This document shows, one piece after another, positions 1 through 11,448 of a stretch of DNA of 64,000 nucleotides; the first letter of the stretch is position 1, and the number at the start of each line of letters is the position of its first letter. Source of the stretch: Adineta ricciae (lineage: Eukaryota > Rotifera > Eurotatoria > Adinetida > Adinetidae); contig CAJNOJ010000038.1 in NCBI GenBank assembly GCA_905250025.1, positions 124,001 through 188,000 on the forward strand, written 5' to 3'. Position numbers and translations under genes: made by a program. A model generated the notes under the pieces. The model was not told the origin of the DNA, ran no database searches, and saw only the letters and a program-made list of their open reading frames with translations.

Positions 1-2
1 TC

Positions 3-1047
3 CAAGTATTTAGTGAAATTCTTCATGGCTGCCAACTTATTAAGATATATAATTGGGAAAAACCGATGGAGAAAAGAGTGGCTGATATGCGTCAACATGA
101 ATTAGGTACTATAAAACGTGCAAACCATTTACGAGCAATTAATGAATGTCTATTTTTCTCTTCGCCGTGTTTGTTCAGTTGTGTCATTTTTCTTAGTCTT
201 TGGTTTCTTGGTTATCGTTTGAATGCAGCAGATGTCTTTGTTACTCTGAATTATTTTATTCAATTAAGATTTTCCCTGTTTCGATTGCTTCCATTGAATA
301 TTCAACAGTTGAGTAATGTGTCAGTTGCGTCGAAACGTATTGATTCATTTATGAAACTTGAAAAAGTTCAATATCAAAACTCAATGTTAAATGTAAGCGT
401 AGATAAAAGCGAAAATGACATCATTGTTTTATGTAATGCCTCATTTTCGTGGGGAAATGATCAGACTGATCTATCATCCCTTAATATACACATAGAATCT
501 GGTCAATTAGTTGGTATCATTGGATCTGTCGGTGCTGGAAAATCATCGCTATTTGCCGCTCTGCTCAGTGAAATGAAACAGATCGGTGGACAGATGCAAG
601 TGAATGGCTCGGTTTCCTATGCTGCCCAGTCTCCTTGGATATTTGCTGACACCATTCGTGCTAACATCCTACTCGGCAAGGAGATGGATGAGAAACGGTA
701 TACGTCTGTCGTACGCGCATGTTGTCTCGATATCGATTTTAAAGCATTAGGAAATGCTGGCGATTTGACAGTCGTGGGAGAGAGAGGGGTTAATCTAAGT
801 GGTGGACAAAAGGCACGTGTTTCGCTGGCACGAGCAATCTACGTCGACGCCGATATTTATCTGTTCGATGATCCACTTTCAGCTGTTGATCCAAAAGTAG
901 CCGAACAAATCTTCAATGCTTGCATCAGTTCTCAAGGACTTCTGAGTAAGAAAACACGACTATTGATAACTCATCAAAGACGCTTTGTAGCTGCATCCGA
1001 TATATCAGTTTTACTTGTTGATGGTCATATTGAAGCACAAGGTCCTT
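3..1047 (+). CDS. ABCC-family exporter, copy A (partial at both ends)
   Basis: The open frame enters from the left window edge and is cut by the N at 1048. It encodes the end of the first transmembrane domain and almost all of NBD1 of an MRP/ABCC4-like ABC exporter. Visible motifs are Walker A (GSVGAGKSS), the ABC signature LSGGQ, Walker B leading into DDPLSAVD, and the H-loop THQ. The protein is nearly identical to the complete copy at 6700-10561. Its last 311 bases (737-1047) are identical to 11449-11759, the start of the third ABCC piece. This fragment and that piece are therefore probably one gene split by scaffolding. The family exports organic anions, nucleotides or conjugates across the plasma membrane. 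The substrate cannot be read from the sequence. Confidence 0.9.
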
Positions 1048-1048
1048 N
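1048..1048. other. Assembly joint (single N)
   Basis: A single N separates an ABCC exon on the plus strand from an FMO exon on the minus strand. Both coding frames stop dead at the N. The sequence left of it reappears, and continues, at 11449. It marks a contig join, not a biological junction. Confidence 0.9.
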
Positions 1049-1543
1049 AGTTTTTAAATGTTGAATTTGACCTTGAAATAGATGTTGATTATGAAATGAT
1101 GGAATATTCGTATTTTCATAAATTCCACAACAAATTGCGATGCGATCAAATGAAAAAATTTCATCATTAACAGAAATTTTCCATTTATGACTTGAATAAT
1201 CTTTCCATACAGATTTCACTTCAGTTTCAAATCGAATAAAATCTTTTAAATGAAAATAATCAGCATAATCATTCAAATATTGAACATATTCCATAAAAGA
1301 CAACATTCGAGGTTTATGAAGAATTTTTTCATCTTTTCCAACAAAATCACTAAACATTGTTAATAAATGACTTGATACAAGTATTCCTTCTTCATATGCT
1401 CGTGCAAATAATCCACCAAGTGAATTTGATTTTTCAAAAACTGTACATCGATGACCTTCAACTAATAATTCTTTTAATGTTACTAATCCACTTGAACCAC
1501 AACCGATTATTCCCACATCAAGTTGAACATGTTTATCATTCAT
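1049..1543 (-). CDS. Flavin-containing monooxygenase-like protein, N-terminal fragment
   Basis: The ATG is at 1543 and the frame runs 165 codons to the N at 1048. The N terminus carries an FAD-binding Rossmann motif GCGSSG (about residues 15-20), followed by the acidic end of strand 2 (VFEKSNSLGG). The later FDRIAICCGIY stretch matches the strand leading to the second nucleotide-binding site of FMOs. The NADPH-binding and C-terminal regions are missing because of the contig break. FMOs oxygenate nitrogen or sulphur centres using NADPH and O2. Other flavin-dependent oxidoreductases with the same fold are possible. The neighbour across the N is unlikely to be its true neighbour. Confidence 0.75.
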
Positions 1544-2641
1544 TGCATTGCATTCGTCGATCTATCTTCGATTGTTCATATATAGAGAAGAAAGAAACAA
1601 AGAAACAATGAATAAAGGAAATGACCGAATGATGTCACTATCGAATCAAATTCGTTATTGACGGAGAATATATACAAAAATAATACGTAGGATATCCTAT
1701 GAATTAGAATTCGAGTTTTTTCTAGAATATATTTGTCTGTAGGATAGATCTCGATATATTACATCGAATAGAAATATTTTTGGATCGATTCCAGACCAAT
1801 GATAATAGAGAAAATCATTATTTTGACACACTAAGACATCTGATCAACTTAGATCAATGTTATATTAAGATAGAAGATGATGAGTTCTATCTGAAAGCTA
1901 TTTTATGTATTATATAGATCTTAGCTTAGAAAAGATTCGAAGAACGGGAGCTGAAGTAAAGTGTTATGAGAGATATGAGTAATACATTTATTGAAAACGA
2001 AATAATTCAGTCAAATCGAGTGGCACTTTGATTTGAAAATATAGAGTACAGTAAAATCATGTTAAAGTTAAACTGTAAAGTTAAAGTAATATCCGTAATC
2101 CACATTTCTCTTTATGTTTTCAACAAATTCTGAAACTTCATGACGATCTGAAGATGAAATTTTTTACAATGATTGATATGTCCATTGACTGTGATCCAGT
2201 TTCAAATTGTCAATGATTGACGATTAAAGTGATACTAATAGTTTAGCTGGTTTATTTAGTCACCGTAAGATATTCTTCAATTCATCTATACGAATTTCCC
2301 GGGAAACAATAACAGTCATATATTCAAACCTCGCGCTTTATATTACTCACCTTCACCTAACAAAGACATAATAAACTCTTCTGTTATATTCGATAATTTG
2401 GATGCGTAATCAGAATTGAACGAGTGATTGGACAATGTCTATAGTCATATTCATTCTTGACAACATTATTATTTGGTCACCTCAGAATGATCTGTGAAGA
2501 ATATACATTCGATTTATTGTTGACTTCATCTTGAAGATTATCATTGTTGTGTTAATTTTAGAAATTATTCTCTCGTTCGTCAGAGGAAAACCGACAAATT
2601 GATTTATTTGTTAAATTAAAAAGATAGAATTCAGTTCAAGA
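1544..2641. other. Intergenic stretch, nothing recognised
   Basis: AT-rich sequence between the 5' end of the FMO fragment and the 3' end of the SLC5 gene. I see no long frame, no tandem repeat and no inverted repeat that I can support. Confidence 0.5.
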
Positions 2642-5564
2642 TTAATATTGAGTCTCTTCTTCAATCATGACATCGGTCAATAAAACTTCACCATTATGAT
2701 GTGTATCCGATTGTTCCATGGTTTGTTGACAGGAAAAAATCTCCTTTCGGGACACTAATAATGATCGATCGATTTCCTTCGCGTCTTTTGAATCTATATT
2801 CCGAAAAAATGAGAATCTTTTAAGTAAGTTTAACTATAAAATTCTCACCAAAAATAAATGTAAAGATTAATCCAGATATAATCATCATAATTGTACCATT
2901 AAAATTAAACCAAAGAGGAGATATTGAAAACAATGATTCTAATAAACTAAGTCTAATAGACAAAAGAAAAAATAAAACGACTGACTATTTGATCTTCTCA
3001 ATTGTTTTCAACATTAATACCGTTGATTTATTGTCACTGGCATCGTATCATTAACTGATGGTACGCATTCATTAACAGATGTCGGTAAACGTCCTCCATG
3101 TTGATCTGTCGGTGGGACAGTAATCATTGAACCAACAAGCATGAAGGTTTGAAATATAAAACAAAGACAGATAGCAACCAAAACACTCTATTTGTGAGGA
3201 AAAAGATTGTTGTTAATCATATGTTGTATGAACACCGTCGATAGACATACTCGACTTTTAACTCGTGATGAAAAAAAACCGAGTAAATAAGCACCAAGAA
3301 TTGGAGATGAGAATGTACCGTTGATTCGTATAACAATCTAAATTTGAAAAAGAAAATGTATCAATGTCAAATTCGAAACGATACTCACTGTAATTATGTT
3401 ATTTTTTGTATAAGATACAACAAATGTCACTAATATGATCAAACATCCAATTATTGTTGCTATATAACAGAAAAAGGTCATCAAGTGACAACATAATAAG
3501 ACCTACACAAGACTTTAGAGATGATGAGTTCTCGATCAGCAGATGTTGAATGTTTTTTTACTAATCGCTTGTAAATATCTTCAATAATGACCGTAGTAAG
3601 ACTATTTACTCCGCTGGAGAATGTGCTTAGTGTTGCGCTTAATATTGAAGCGATCCAAAGTCCTGGTAAACCGGGAAAACGACTTAATGTTTCTATGATA
3701 AACAACGGATACATCTAAAGAGAGACGAATTCATATCAAGTTTGTCAATACTATTTTTACTTGATCGGATCGTGAAATAAATTTAGCACGAAGTGGATCA
3801 CATTGACTATATTTTGCATAGAGTAAACATCCAATGAATATGCAAAACATGTACATTATCACATTCATTATATAAGCATTCCATATCACTCTATGAAAAC
3901 ATCATTTAATCATAGAATTTTTTCTCTTAAAATACCTTTGTGCTGCTTTTGTATCTTTAACACACATATATCTTTGTGCTTGAGTCTGAATACATGCATA
4001 TTGTGCAATAGTAGAAAATGTGTGACCAATTAGAATACTCCAAATTGTATAGCGTATTGACGGATTCAAATTTATACTAAAATATCTCGAATAACATCTA
4101 TATTTTTACAATACATAGACATACACTGCTAATTGTATTCGATTTCCATCTCTTAGAATATCAAATGCTTTTGATAATCCACCAATATCGATTAAACCTT
4201 GAAGAAAAGAAAAGCATTCAGCACAATCTCTAATGGAATTTGATAAATGAGAAACTCAAATCAGTTTCTTTTAAGCTACAGAAGTACATCAACTTGTCAT
4301 TTTCATTGACGATGAAATAATTGATATATACCAAAAATGATTGATAGACTAAGACCAAGAAACATCACCGATGCTTGTATTACATCAGTCCAAATTACTC
4401 CTCTTATTCCACCCTTAAAATAACATTGAATATTTTTGAAATTCAAAATATATTTATACAGACAATACTCGTATAAATAGTACAAATAACTCCACATGTC
4501 ACAAGTGCCATCCAAATGTTGATTCCAGTCACTTGGCTAACTGCTAAACAAGGTCCATAAAGAGCCACAGATATATAAAGAATCTTAATACATGATCAAG
4601 TAACTATCAGTGTGAAAAGATTGAATATCTTACTTACTGTTACTAACGAGGGAACATATTTAGGTGATTAAGCGATTTAGATCCCATCTTTTGGTGATAG
4701 ATAGACCTCAATGAGGTATGAAAAACCTCAAGAGGATTCGTGCCCTCGCGCCTTTATTTCAAAGATACTGAGTTCTCAGGATGTATACGAAAAGAGACTG
4801 AAATGAAGGATGATCGTTTTTATAGAACAGTAGAGTTTTCAGGTGAAANAATCCTCTTGAGGTTTTTCATACCTCATTGAGGTCTATCTATCACCAAAAG
4901 ATGGGATCTAAATCGCTTAATCACCTAAATATGTTCCCTCGTAAGATATAGTCGCAAGTGATCAAAATCCGAACTTCTTGTGAAAATCGTTTTTCGAAAT
5001 ACTATTAATCAAAGATGCTTATCATTCTGTAATAATCAGAACTTTATCTTATTACATACAGCATAAATACTAACACTTCCAACATAATGAAATTTAGGTA
5101 TAAAAAATTTCACTGTTACCAACGTTGCGATTAACCAAGCAAATACTATTCAAATAAACAATCAAATCAAATGGATTACATCGAAAGAAATGTCTTGTTA
5201 ACGTACTAGAATAGACATACATTGTTCCATAATAGTATATCTCTACAGGTGTACCAAGTAGAGATATTGCAGAGGTAAAACTTGCTAATAGACTCATTGC
5301 TGTTGGTAATATCTAGAAATAAATATGAACGTCTTAACAAGATTTCCGCACAATGCTCTTGATTACTTTCATTTGACCATCGGCAATAAGATATTCTTTT
5401 GTTGATGCTGGTTTTGATCGTTTACATGCATAGTGAATGCCAATACCGCCAGATAAAACTATAAGTATTAGATAAATACGTGCTGTTGCTAAGATGAATA
5501 TTTCATCTTTTGACTCACTTAAAACTATACTTGAAACTCCATAATCAATCCAACTGAGATACAT
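2642..5564 (-). CDS. SLC5-family sodium/solute symporter (SMCT-like), 15 exons, exon 4 interrupted by a TIR element
   Basis: Exons on the minus strand: 5564-5367, 5312-5207, 5145-5060, 5001-4638 (interrupted), 4583-4464, 4413-4332, 4197-4125, 4076-3936, 3890-3761, 3714-3507, 3459-3389, 3337-3251, 3187-3021, 2952-2849, 2793-2642. All introns are GT-AG and all phases agree, giving 596 codons once the insertion and one TAA copy are removed. Family landmarks in order: an N-terminal WIDYGV, SLLASFTSAISLLGTP, GGIRGVIWTDV, LPGLWIASILSATLSTFSSGVNSL and a hydrophobic last segment, as in monocarboxylate/multivitamin symporters SLC5A5/6/8/12. The protein would couple Na+ entry to uptake of a small organic anion at the plasma membrane. 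As assembled, the insertion in exon 4 breaks the frame. A splice acceptor-like site directly before the ATG hints at an upstream exon. Confidence 0.85.
4647..4941. mobile_element. Foldback/MITE-like TIR element with TAA target duplication (contains N 4849)
   Basis: The 92 bases at 4647-4738 are the exact reverse complement of 4850-4941. The termini read CGAGGGAACATAT...ATATGTTCCCTCG. Both ends are flanked by TAA (4644-4646 and 4942-4944). A 3-bp TWA duplication is characteristic of PIF/Harbinger elements, so a non-autonomous Harbinger-type element is my best guess. About 110 bases of interior are visible before the N at 4849, which abuts the right arm. The true interior may be longer, or the perfect arm may partly reflect how the contig was extended. 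Confidence 0.7.
4849..4849. other. Assembly joint (single N) inside the TIR element
   Basis: The N sits one base left of the right inverted-repeat arm. Contigs commonly break in such repeats. The SLC5 gene continues in frame on both sides of the element, so this join looks correct in order and orientation. Confidence 0.8.
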
Positions 5565-6699
5565 CTAGAAACAGTAATCGAACTCTCATTTTATTGAAAT
5601 GAATCGAAAAATAATAAAATAAGCTTGACGAAGTTAATCATCGTTTAGTAACAACAATATAATTTCATCAAAACAGAATCCGAGATTCGATAACGACTGA
5701 AGGTGATAGTATGAACGAACATATGAATATGAGCCTTTTTGTTATCAATATCGTCACTCTCAAGAACCACACTTGCTATACAAGTATTACAGTACACAAG
5801 TCGTAAATTTCTGACTCTGAATCACAATGATGCTCACTGATGCATAGAGCATATTACTTTCGTATGAAGGACACAAGAAGCATGCAGAAATGCGTAGATG
5901 AGTTGAAAGAAAAGAAAAGATCGTTTTGTTTTGCTGCTGAGAAAAACATAAAAGACAAGAAGATATTTTGAGATGGTATGACGAAAGTAGTATGTTGATT
6001 AGATGGTATAATTTATATTTTCTTTCTCATCGACAAACAAAAGAGTAACTAAGCATTTGAGCGATGTTTGAGAAAATTTCGAATGATAGAGAATCACAAA
6101 CAGTAGTGTCTCATATCATTTTCTTTCTTTTGTATTTACATAGACACGTGAGTAGCTTTTCTTTATACACAGATATGTTTCAACTAATGATTAAGCGAGA
6201 ATATAAGAGATATAAATCCATTAAAAGATTCAAATATGGTATTGATAAACCTTGGTAGTTATATAGATGAGTATAGAACTGTGAACTTGATGTTTAGTTT
6301 TTCATAGGTAAGAAAATATAACACCAAACTGTTACAATTCCGATTTCGATTTACTTCAGCTCTTACTGAGCTGTTTGATTATGTTTGTTATCAATATTAA
6401 TATTGTGCTAAACAAATTGAGTTCAGGTTCGTAGTAGCACCTACGTTATGTAAGATGTCTTAATGTTTTTACTAACATGATTATTGATAAAGGTGTCATT
6501 TTAATTTTTTTCTCAAACGATTGAACATCGATTTTTCCATATTGTAGTTTTCGGCAAGAAAGTGAAATGACATTTGTAACACATGTTATTTTTTACTTTC
6601 ATATTTTGTTTTTTCTTCTTTCGATTTCGTCATCCGTTCGTGTATTTAAGTTGTGATCGTGCTCCGTATTACTACAATTCAAAACCTTTATACGTGACG
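5565..6699. other. Intergenic stretch between divergent SLC5 and ABCC genes
   Basis: AT-rich spacer between two divergently transcribed genes, presumably holding both promoters. An in-frame ATG at 6583 extends the ABCC frame, but it adds a phenylalanine-rich stretch without family resemblance. I see no other feature. Confidence 0.5.
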
Positions 6700-9600
6700 A
6701 TGATAGGTGACTATGAAGAACGAAAACCATTACTTCAAGACACGGATTCGTTGGGTATTAATAACAACGATCGGCTTCTTAACGAGCGTAGAACAACTTC
6801 CTTTATGAATATGAGTAATGAAAAGTGTGAAATCCACCGAAATTCATCACAGCTCGAAGCATCACAATCATCATGGACTCGATGGACACATGTAATATTT
6901 TGGTGGTGGCTCAATCCACTTCTTCGTTTAGGTCACAAGCAAATACTGACTGATGACGATCTTGAAGATTTACCTCGTCAGGAGAAATGTTTACCTTCGT
7001 TTCAAAAGCTGCTTATGTACGATTGGTCAACTACAACAACGACATGGCGTATAGTTTTAAGTGCATTTAGAAACGAAACGTTCTTCGTTGGTCTTATTCT
7101 CGTGCCATTTCTTATTGTTCGTCTGCTACAGCCGTTATTTTTACGTGACATCATACAGCAAATAAATTCAATGGAATCTACTTCATTGGATTTGAAATCG
7201 ATCAGCATTTCAGTATTTGGATTAATATTGTGTACAATTATACATGCAATGGTTTTCCAACAATTTTTCTTTCGCTCAGCTCTATTAGGACGTCGCATTC
7301 GTCATGCGCTATCATCGATTATTTATCAACACGTGCTCGCGATTCAAACATCTGCAATTCAACAAACAACTTCGGCTCAAATAATCAATTTGTTGTCTGA
7401 TGACATCAGTAAATTCGACGAACTATGGACTGATGGACATTTTCTATGGGTAGGACCTCTAGAAACTTTATTTACGTTTCTTATTTTGTGGTGGATTGTC
7501 GGTTTAGTGCCAACAATATGCAGTGTTATAACGGTTCTTTTACTAATCCCGATACAGTTCGTGCTTAGTCGATTATTCGCCCATTATCGTGCTGTAAAAA
7601 TGACGCATGCTGACAAGCGTCTTCAAGTATTTAGTGAAATTCTTCATGGATGTCAGCTTATTAAGATATATAATTGGGAAAAACCTATGGAGAAAAGAGT
7701 GGCTGATATGCGTCAACATGAATTAGCTACTATAAAACGTGCAAACCATTTACGAGCAATCAATGAATGTCTATTTTTCTCTTCGCCGTGTTTGTTCAGT
7801 TGTGTCACTTTTCTTAGTCTTTGGTTTCTTGGTTATCATTTGAATGCAGCAGATGTTTTTGTTACTCTGAATTATTTTATTCAATTAAGATTTTCCCTGT
7901 TTCGATTGCTTCCATTGAATATTCAACAGTTGAGTAGTGTGTCAGTTGCGTCGAAACGTATTGATTCATTTATGAAGCTTGAAAAAGTTCAACCTCAAAA
8001 CTCAATGTTAAATGTAAGCATATATAAGAGCGAAAATGACATCATTGTTTTACGTAATGCCTCATTTTCGTGGGGAAATGATCAGACTGATCTATCATCC
8101 CTTAATATACACATAGAATCTGGTCAATTAGTTGGTATCATGGGATCTGTCGGTGCTGGAAAATCATCGCTATTTGCCGCTCTGTTGGGTGAAATGAAAC
8201 AGATCAGTGGACAGATGCAAGTGAATGGCTCGGTTTCCTATGCTGCCCAATCCCCTTGGATATTTGCTGACACCATTCGTGCTAACATCCTGCTCGGTAA
8301 GGAGATGAATGAGAAACGCTATACGTCTGTTATACGCGCATGTTGTCTCGATATCGATTTTAAAGCATTGGGAAATGCTGGTGATTTAACAGTCGTGGGA
8401 GAGAGAGGGGTTAATCTAAGTGGTGGACAAAAGGCACGTGTTTCGTTGGCACGAGCAATCTACGTCGACGCCGATATTTATCTGTTCGATGATCCACTTT
8501 CAGCTGTTGATCCAAAAGTAGCCGAACAAATCTTCAATGCTTGCATCAGTTCTCAAGGACTTCTGAGTGAGAAAACACGACTATTGATCACTCATCAAAG
8601 ACGCTTTATAGCTGCATCCGATATCTCAGTTTTACTTGAGGGTGGTCATATTGAAGCACAAGGGCCTTTTCAAGAATTATCTGTGCGTTATTATCCGACG
8701 AGTGAGATTAAGGATGATATTCAAAGAAGTACGCATAGAGACAACGTACAAGAAATCAGTATCGATGAGTTAGATTTCAAAAAAGCCGTTGCTGACAGTC
8801 AGTCAATCATACATAATGAAACATCGCTCAGTGGCCACGCCAATTGGAAGATTCGATATCGTCTATTTACTGAAACATCTTTAGGATATTTTGGTTTCTA
8901 CATACTCATATTTCTGCTTGTTGTTGGTGAATTTCTTTACAATATTTCGAACTACTGGCTTGTAGAATGGACAAATAAAACTTATATTACACAACAAACT
9001 GTTACATATTTTGCCTACATATATGTTATCCTAGTACTAGGCATAGTAGTGATGTCGTATGTACGTGCTGATTATTGGTTCTATGTTCTATTGAATGGTT
9101 CAGCTAGTTTACACAATCGTATGCTCAAAGGAATCTTATATAGTTCAATGCGGTTTTTCGAAAGTAATCCAAGTGGTCGGATTCTGAACCGAGCAAGTCA
9201 AGATCAGCGGACGATTGAGGAAATATTGCCAGCGATATTCTTTGACGCTGTCCAGGTATTCATGACTGTGTTGGGTTCAGTCATTGTTATCGTTCTCATC
9301 AATCCGCTTGTCTCCATTGTTGTTATTCCACTCATTGTTGCCACATGGTATCTTCGAAATTTTCATATAGTTTCCGGTAGACAATTGAGACGTCTCGAAA
9401 GTGTAACACGTAGTCCTGTCTACGCATTCTTCTCATCATCACTAGACGGTCTGACAACCATTCGAGCTTTCAAAGTTCAGGAAGATTTTAAGAAAACATT
9501 TTTTGAACTGATAGATGCAAATACACGTGCTTACGTACCGATGTTAGCTAGCAATCATTGGCTTGGCTTTCATCTTGATCTCATTGTTATTCTATTTCAA

Positions 9601-10561
9601 ATGGCTACTATCATAATCGGTGTGATGACGTGTAATGCAAATACATCAGCAGCATTGGCTCTCGCGTTGGCATATTCTATTACTTTATCACAAAGACTTG
9701 CACGATGTATGCAGCAATTAGCTGAAACTGAAATTCATATGACGAGTGTGGAACGCATTGACGAATATGCTCAAATATCACCAGAGGAAGACGATGGTGG
9801 TAATCAAGAAACGTTAGAAATAGAAAGTAATTGGCCAAGTCTGGGAGAAATCGAATTTCGAAACTACACCATGCGCTATCGACCTGAGTTAGAACCAGTA
9901 TTGTGCAATATCAATTTACACATTAGTCCAATGGAAAAGATTGGTATTATTGGTCGTACAGGTACATAGAATTCTCTACTTATTGTTCATCATTTGTTTG
10001 TCTTTGATAGGAGCTGGAAAATCGTCTCTTTTTCAGGCACTCTTTCGATTGGTTGAGAGAGCGGCCGTTAACGGCGAAATTTTCATTGATGGTATCGCTA
10101 TAAGCCGTCTCAAACGCAGTCATCTTCGGTCACATCTTAGTGCTATTCCTCAAACACCTGTTCTATTCAGTGGTACACTTCGTTACAATCTTGATCCATT
10201 TGATATATATACAGATGAAGAATGTTTCAACGCGCTAAAAGATGTTCAACTCAATCATTTTATTGGTCTCGATATGCCTGTAACTGAATACGGCAAAAAT
10301 TTTAGTGTTGGTGAATGTCAGCTCATCTGTGTAGCTCGAGCTCTTCTTAAGCATAGTAAGATATTATTGATCGATGAAGCAACAGCGAATATTGATCATG
10401 AAACAGATGCATTAATTCAAAAAGTCATCGCTGATAAATTTCGAGATCGTACGATTTTAACGATCGCCCATCGACTGAATACCGTAGCCGAAAGTGATCG
10501 AATACTTGTGATGGATCAAGGACGAATAGCTCAGTTTGATGTGCCAAACAAAATTTTATAA
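6700..10561 (+). CDS. ABCC-family (MRP4-like) ABC exporter, copy B, complete
   Basis: Two exons, 6700-9961 and 10011-10561, with a 49-bp intron that splits the NBD2 Walker A motif (GRTG/AGKSS). The protein is 1270 residues. TMD1 spans roughly residues 100-430. NBD1 follows, with GSVGAGKSS near 482 and LSGGQ near 571, then TMD2 and NBD2 with DEATANID. I chose the ATG at 6700 because MIGDYEERKPLL resembles a cytosolic start, while the ATG at 6583 adds an odd hydrophobic run. The NBD2 signature reads FSVGECQ instead of the usual SVGQ-type sequence. The C terminus stops soon after the D-loop/H-loop region (FDVPNKIL), shorter than vertebrate ABCC4, and is shared by copy C. It should sit in the plasma membrane and export organic anions. 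The substrate is unknown. Confidence 0.9.
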
Positions 10562-10984
10562 TAAATCATACTTAGCTAGAGGAAAATTCTAAAACAGAAG
10601 AAGAGAACGATGGCATTTTATCTTTACTTTATTTCTCTATGACATGCATACAGAAGTTAAGTATATTACTTATGAAAAATGGAGAAAATTGAACTCAAAC
10701 GCTCCACAAAGGAAAAAAAACATGTTCTAGCGATCTTGAAGATTCCGTACATTTGCCAATTTTGATTGAAATCATCTTTGAATGAAACATCAAATATCAG
10801 TTTTTGTTCCTTAGTAAATGTGGGCGCTATTAAGCACGTTTTTTTCGTTCTTCTCTCCGTCATACCTTACATCCATTGCTCGCATACGCTCTCTGTTTAC
10901 GTCAGATTTTGTTTTTCCTGTTCTTAATATTTCTTCAGCTGTACTTGCAGTAAAGTTGGAAAAAAAGAAAAAAAAGCGAATCTA
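10562..10984. other. Intergenic spacer ABCC to ART-LRR, copy B
   Basis: About 420 bases with a probable 3' UTR just after the ABCC stop and the 5' region of the ART-LRR gene. It is recognisably homologous to 13652-14061 of the other block copy but more diverged than the flanking exons. No separate feature seen. Confidence 0.5.
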
Positions 10985-11447
10985 ATGGCGTTATCTTTTG
11001 AAATCAATCCTCGTTTTCTGATCGATATTCCTCTTCATCAATCACAGCAAATCATCGAGTCAAGTTGTGCTTACGAACTAGAACAACTTGTTTCTCTTGA
11101 ACAAGCTTGTCAACCACTTGAAACTCTACTTGGTGCAGAACTTTCACTGTACGTCACTGTTGCCAAATTGAATTCTCAACAACCTAAACATGAACTCTCG
11201 CAAGATGAAGCTGCATCGATCTATTTATATACAATGGAATGGGATCAACCACAAAATAGTCTCCATATTCTTCTCAATCAAGCACTTTGCCATTCGAACG
11301 AAAATCAACTTCACCTGTGGCTGAAATATCTCAAATTATTATTCACGGCCCTCTTCAAAGTACCGTAAGTACCATTCAGGATTATTATCAACACGAAGTT
11401 GATTGGAATTGTGTAGATATGGTGAATGTCATCGAGTATGGCGTGGT
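10985..11447 (+). CDS. ADP-ribosyltransferase/LRR protein, copy B, 5' part (cut by N 11448)
   Basis: Exon 1 is 10985-11364 (ATG at 10985). A 52-bp intron follows (11365-11416), and exon 2 runs from 11417 to the N. It encodes the helical N-terminal half of a mono-ADP-ribosyltransferase of the arginine-ART type, ending in LFTALFKVP. The last 69 bases before the N (11379-11447) equal 18045-18113, where the gene resumes. So this fragment and 18083-19100 are very probably one gene. The other copy at 14062-15499 shows the intact arrangement. The N terminus differs clearly between the copies (MALSFEINP versus MAVSFESNP), while the rest is nearly the same. Confidence 0.85.
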
Positions 11448-11448
11448 N
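11448..11448. other. Assembly joint (single N)
   Basis: Left of the N is exon 2 of an ART-LRR gene. Right of it is the middle of an ABCC NBD1. Both sides have exact partners elsewhere in the window (18045-18113 and 737-1047), so the two sides are not true neighbours. Confidence 0.9.

Noticed and set aside
6583..6699. Upstream ATG extension of ABCC copy B
   Set aside because: It adds a Phe-rich hydrophobic stretch unlike ABCC N termini. The ATG at 6700 begins a typical cytosolic lead.
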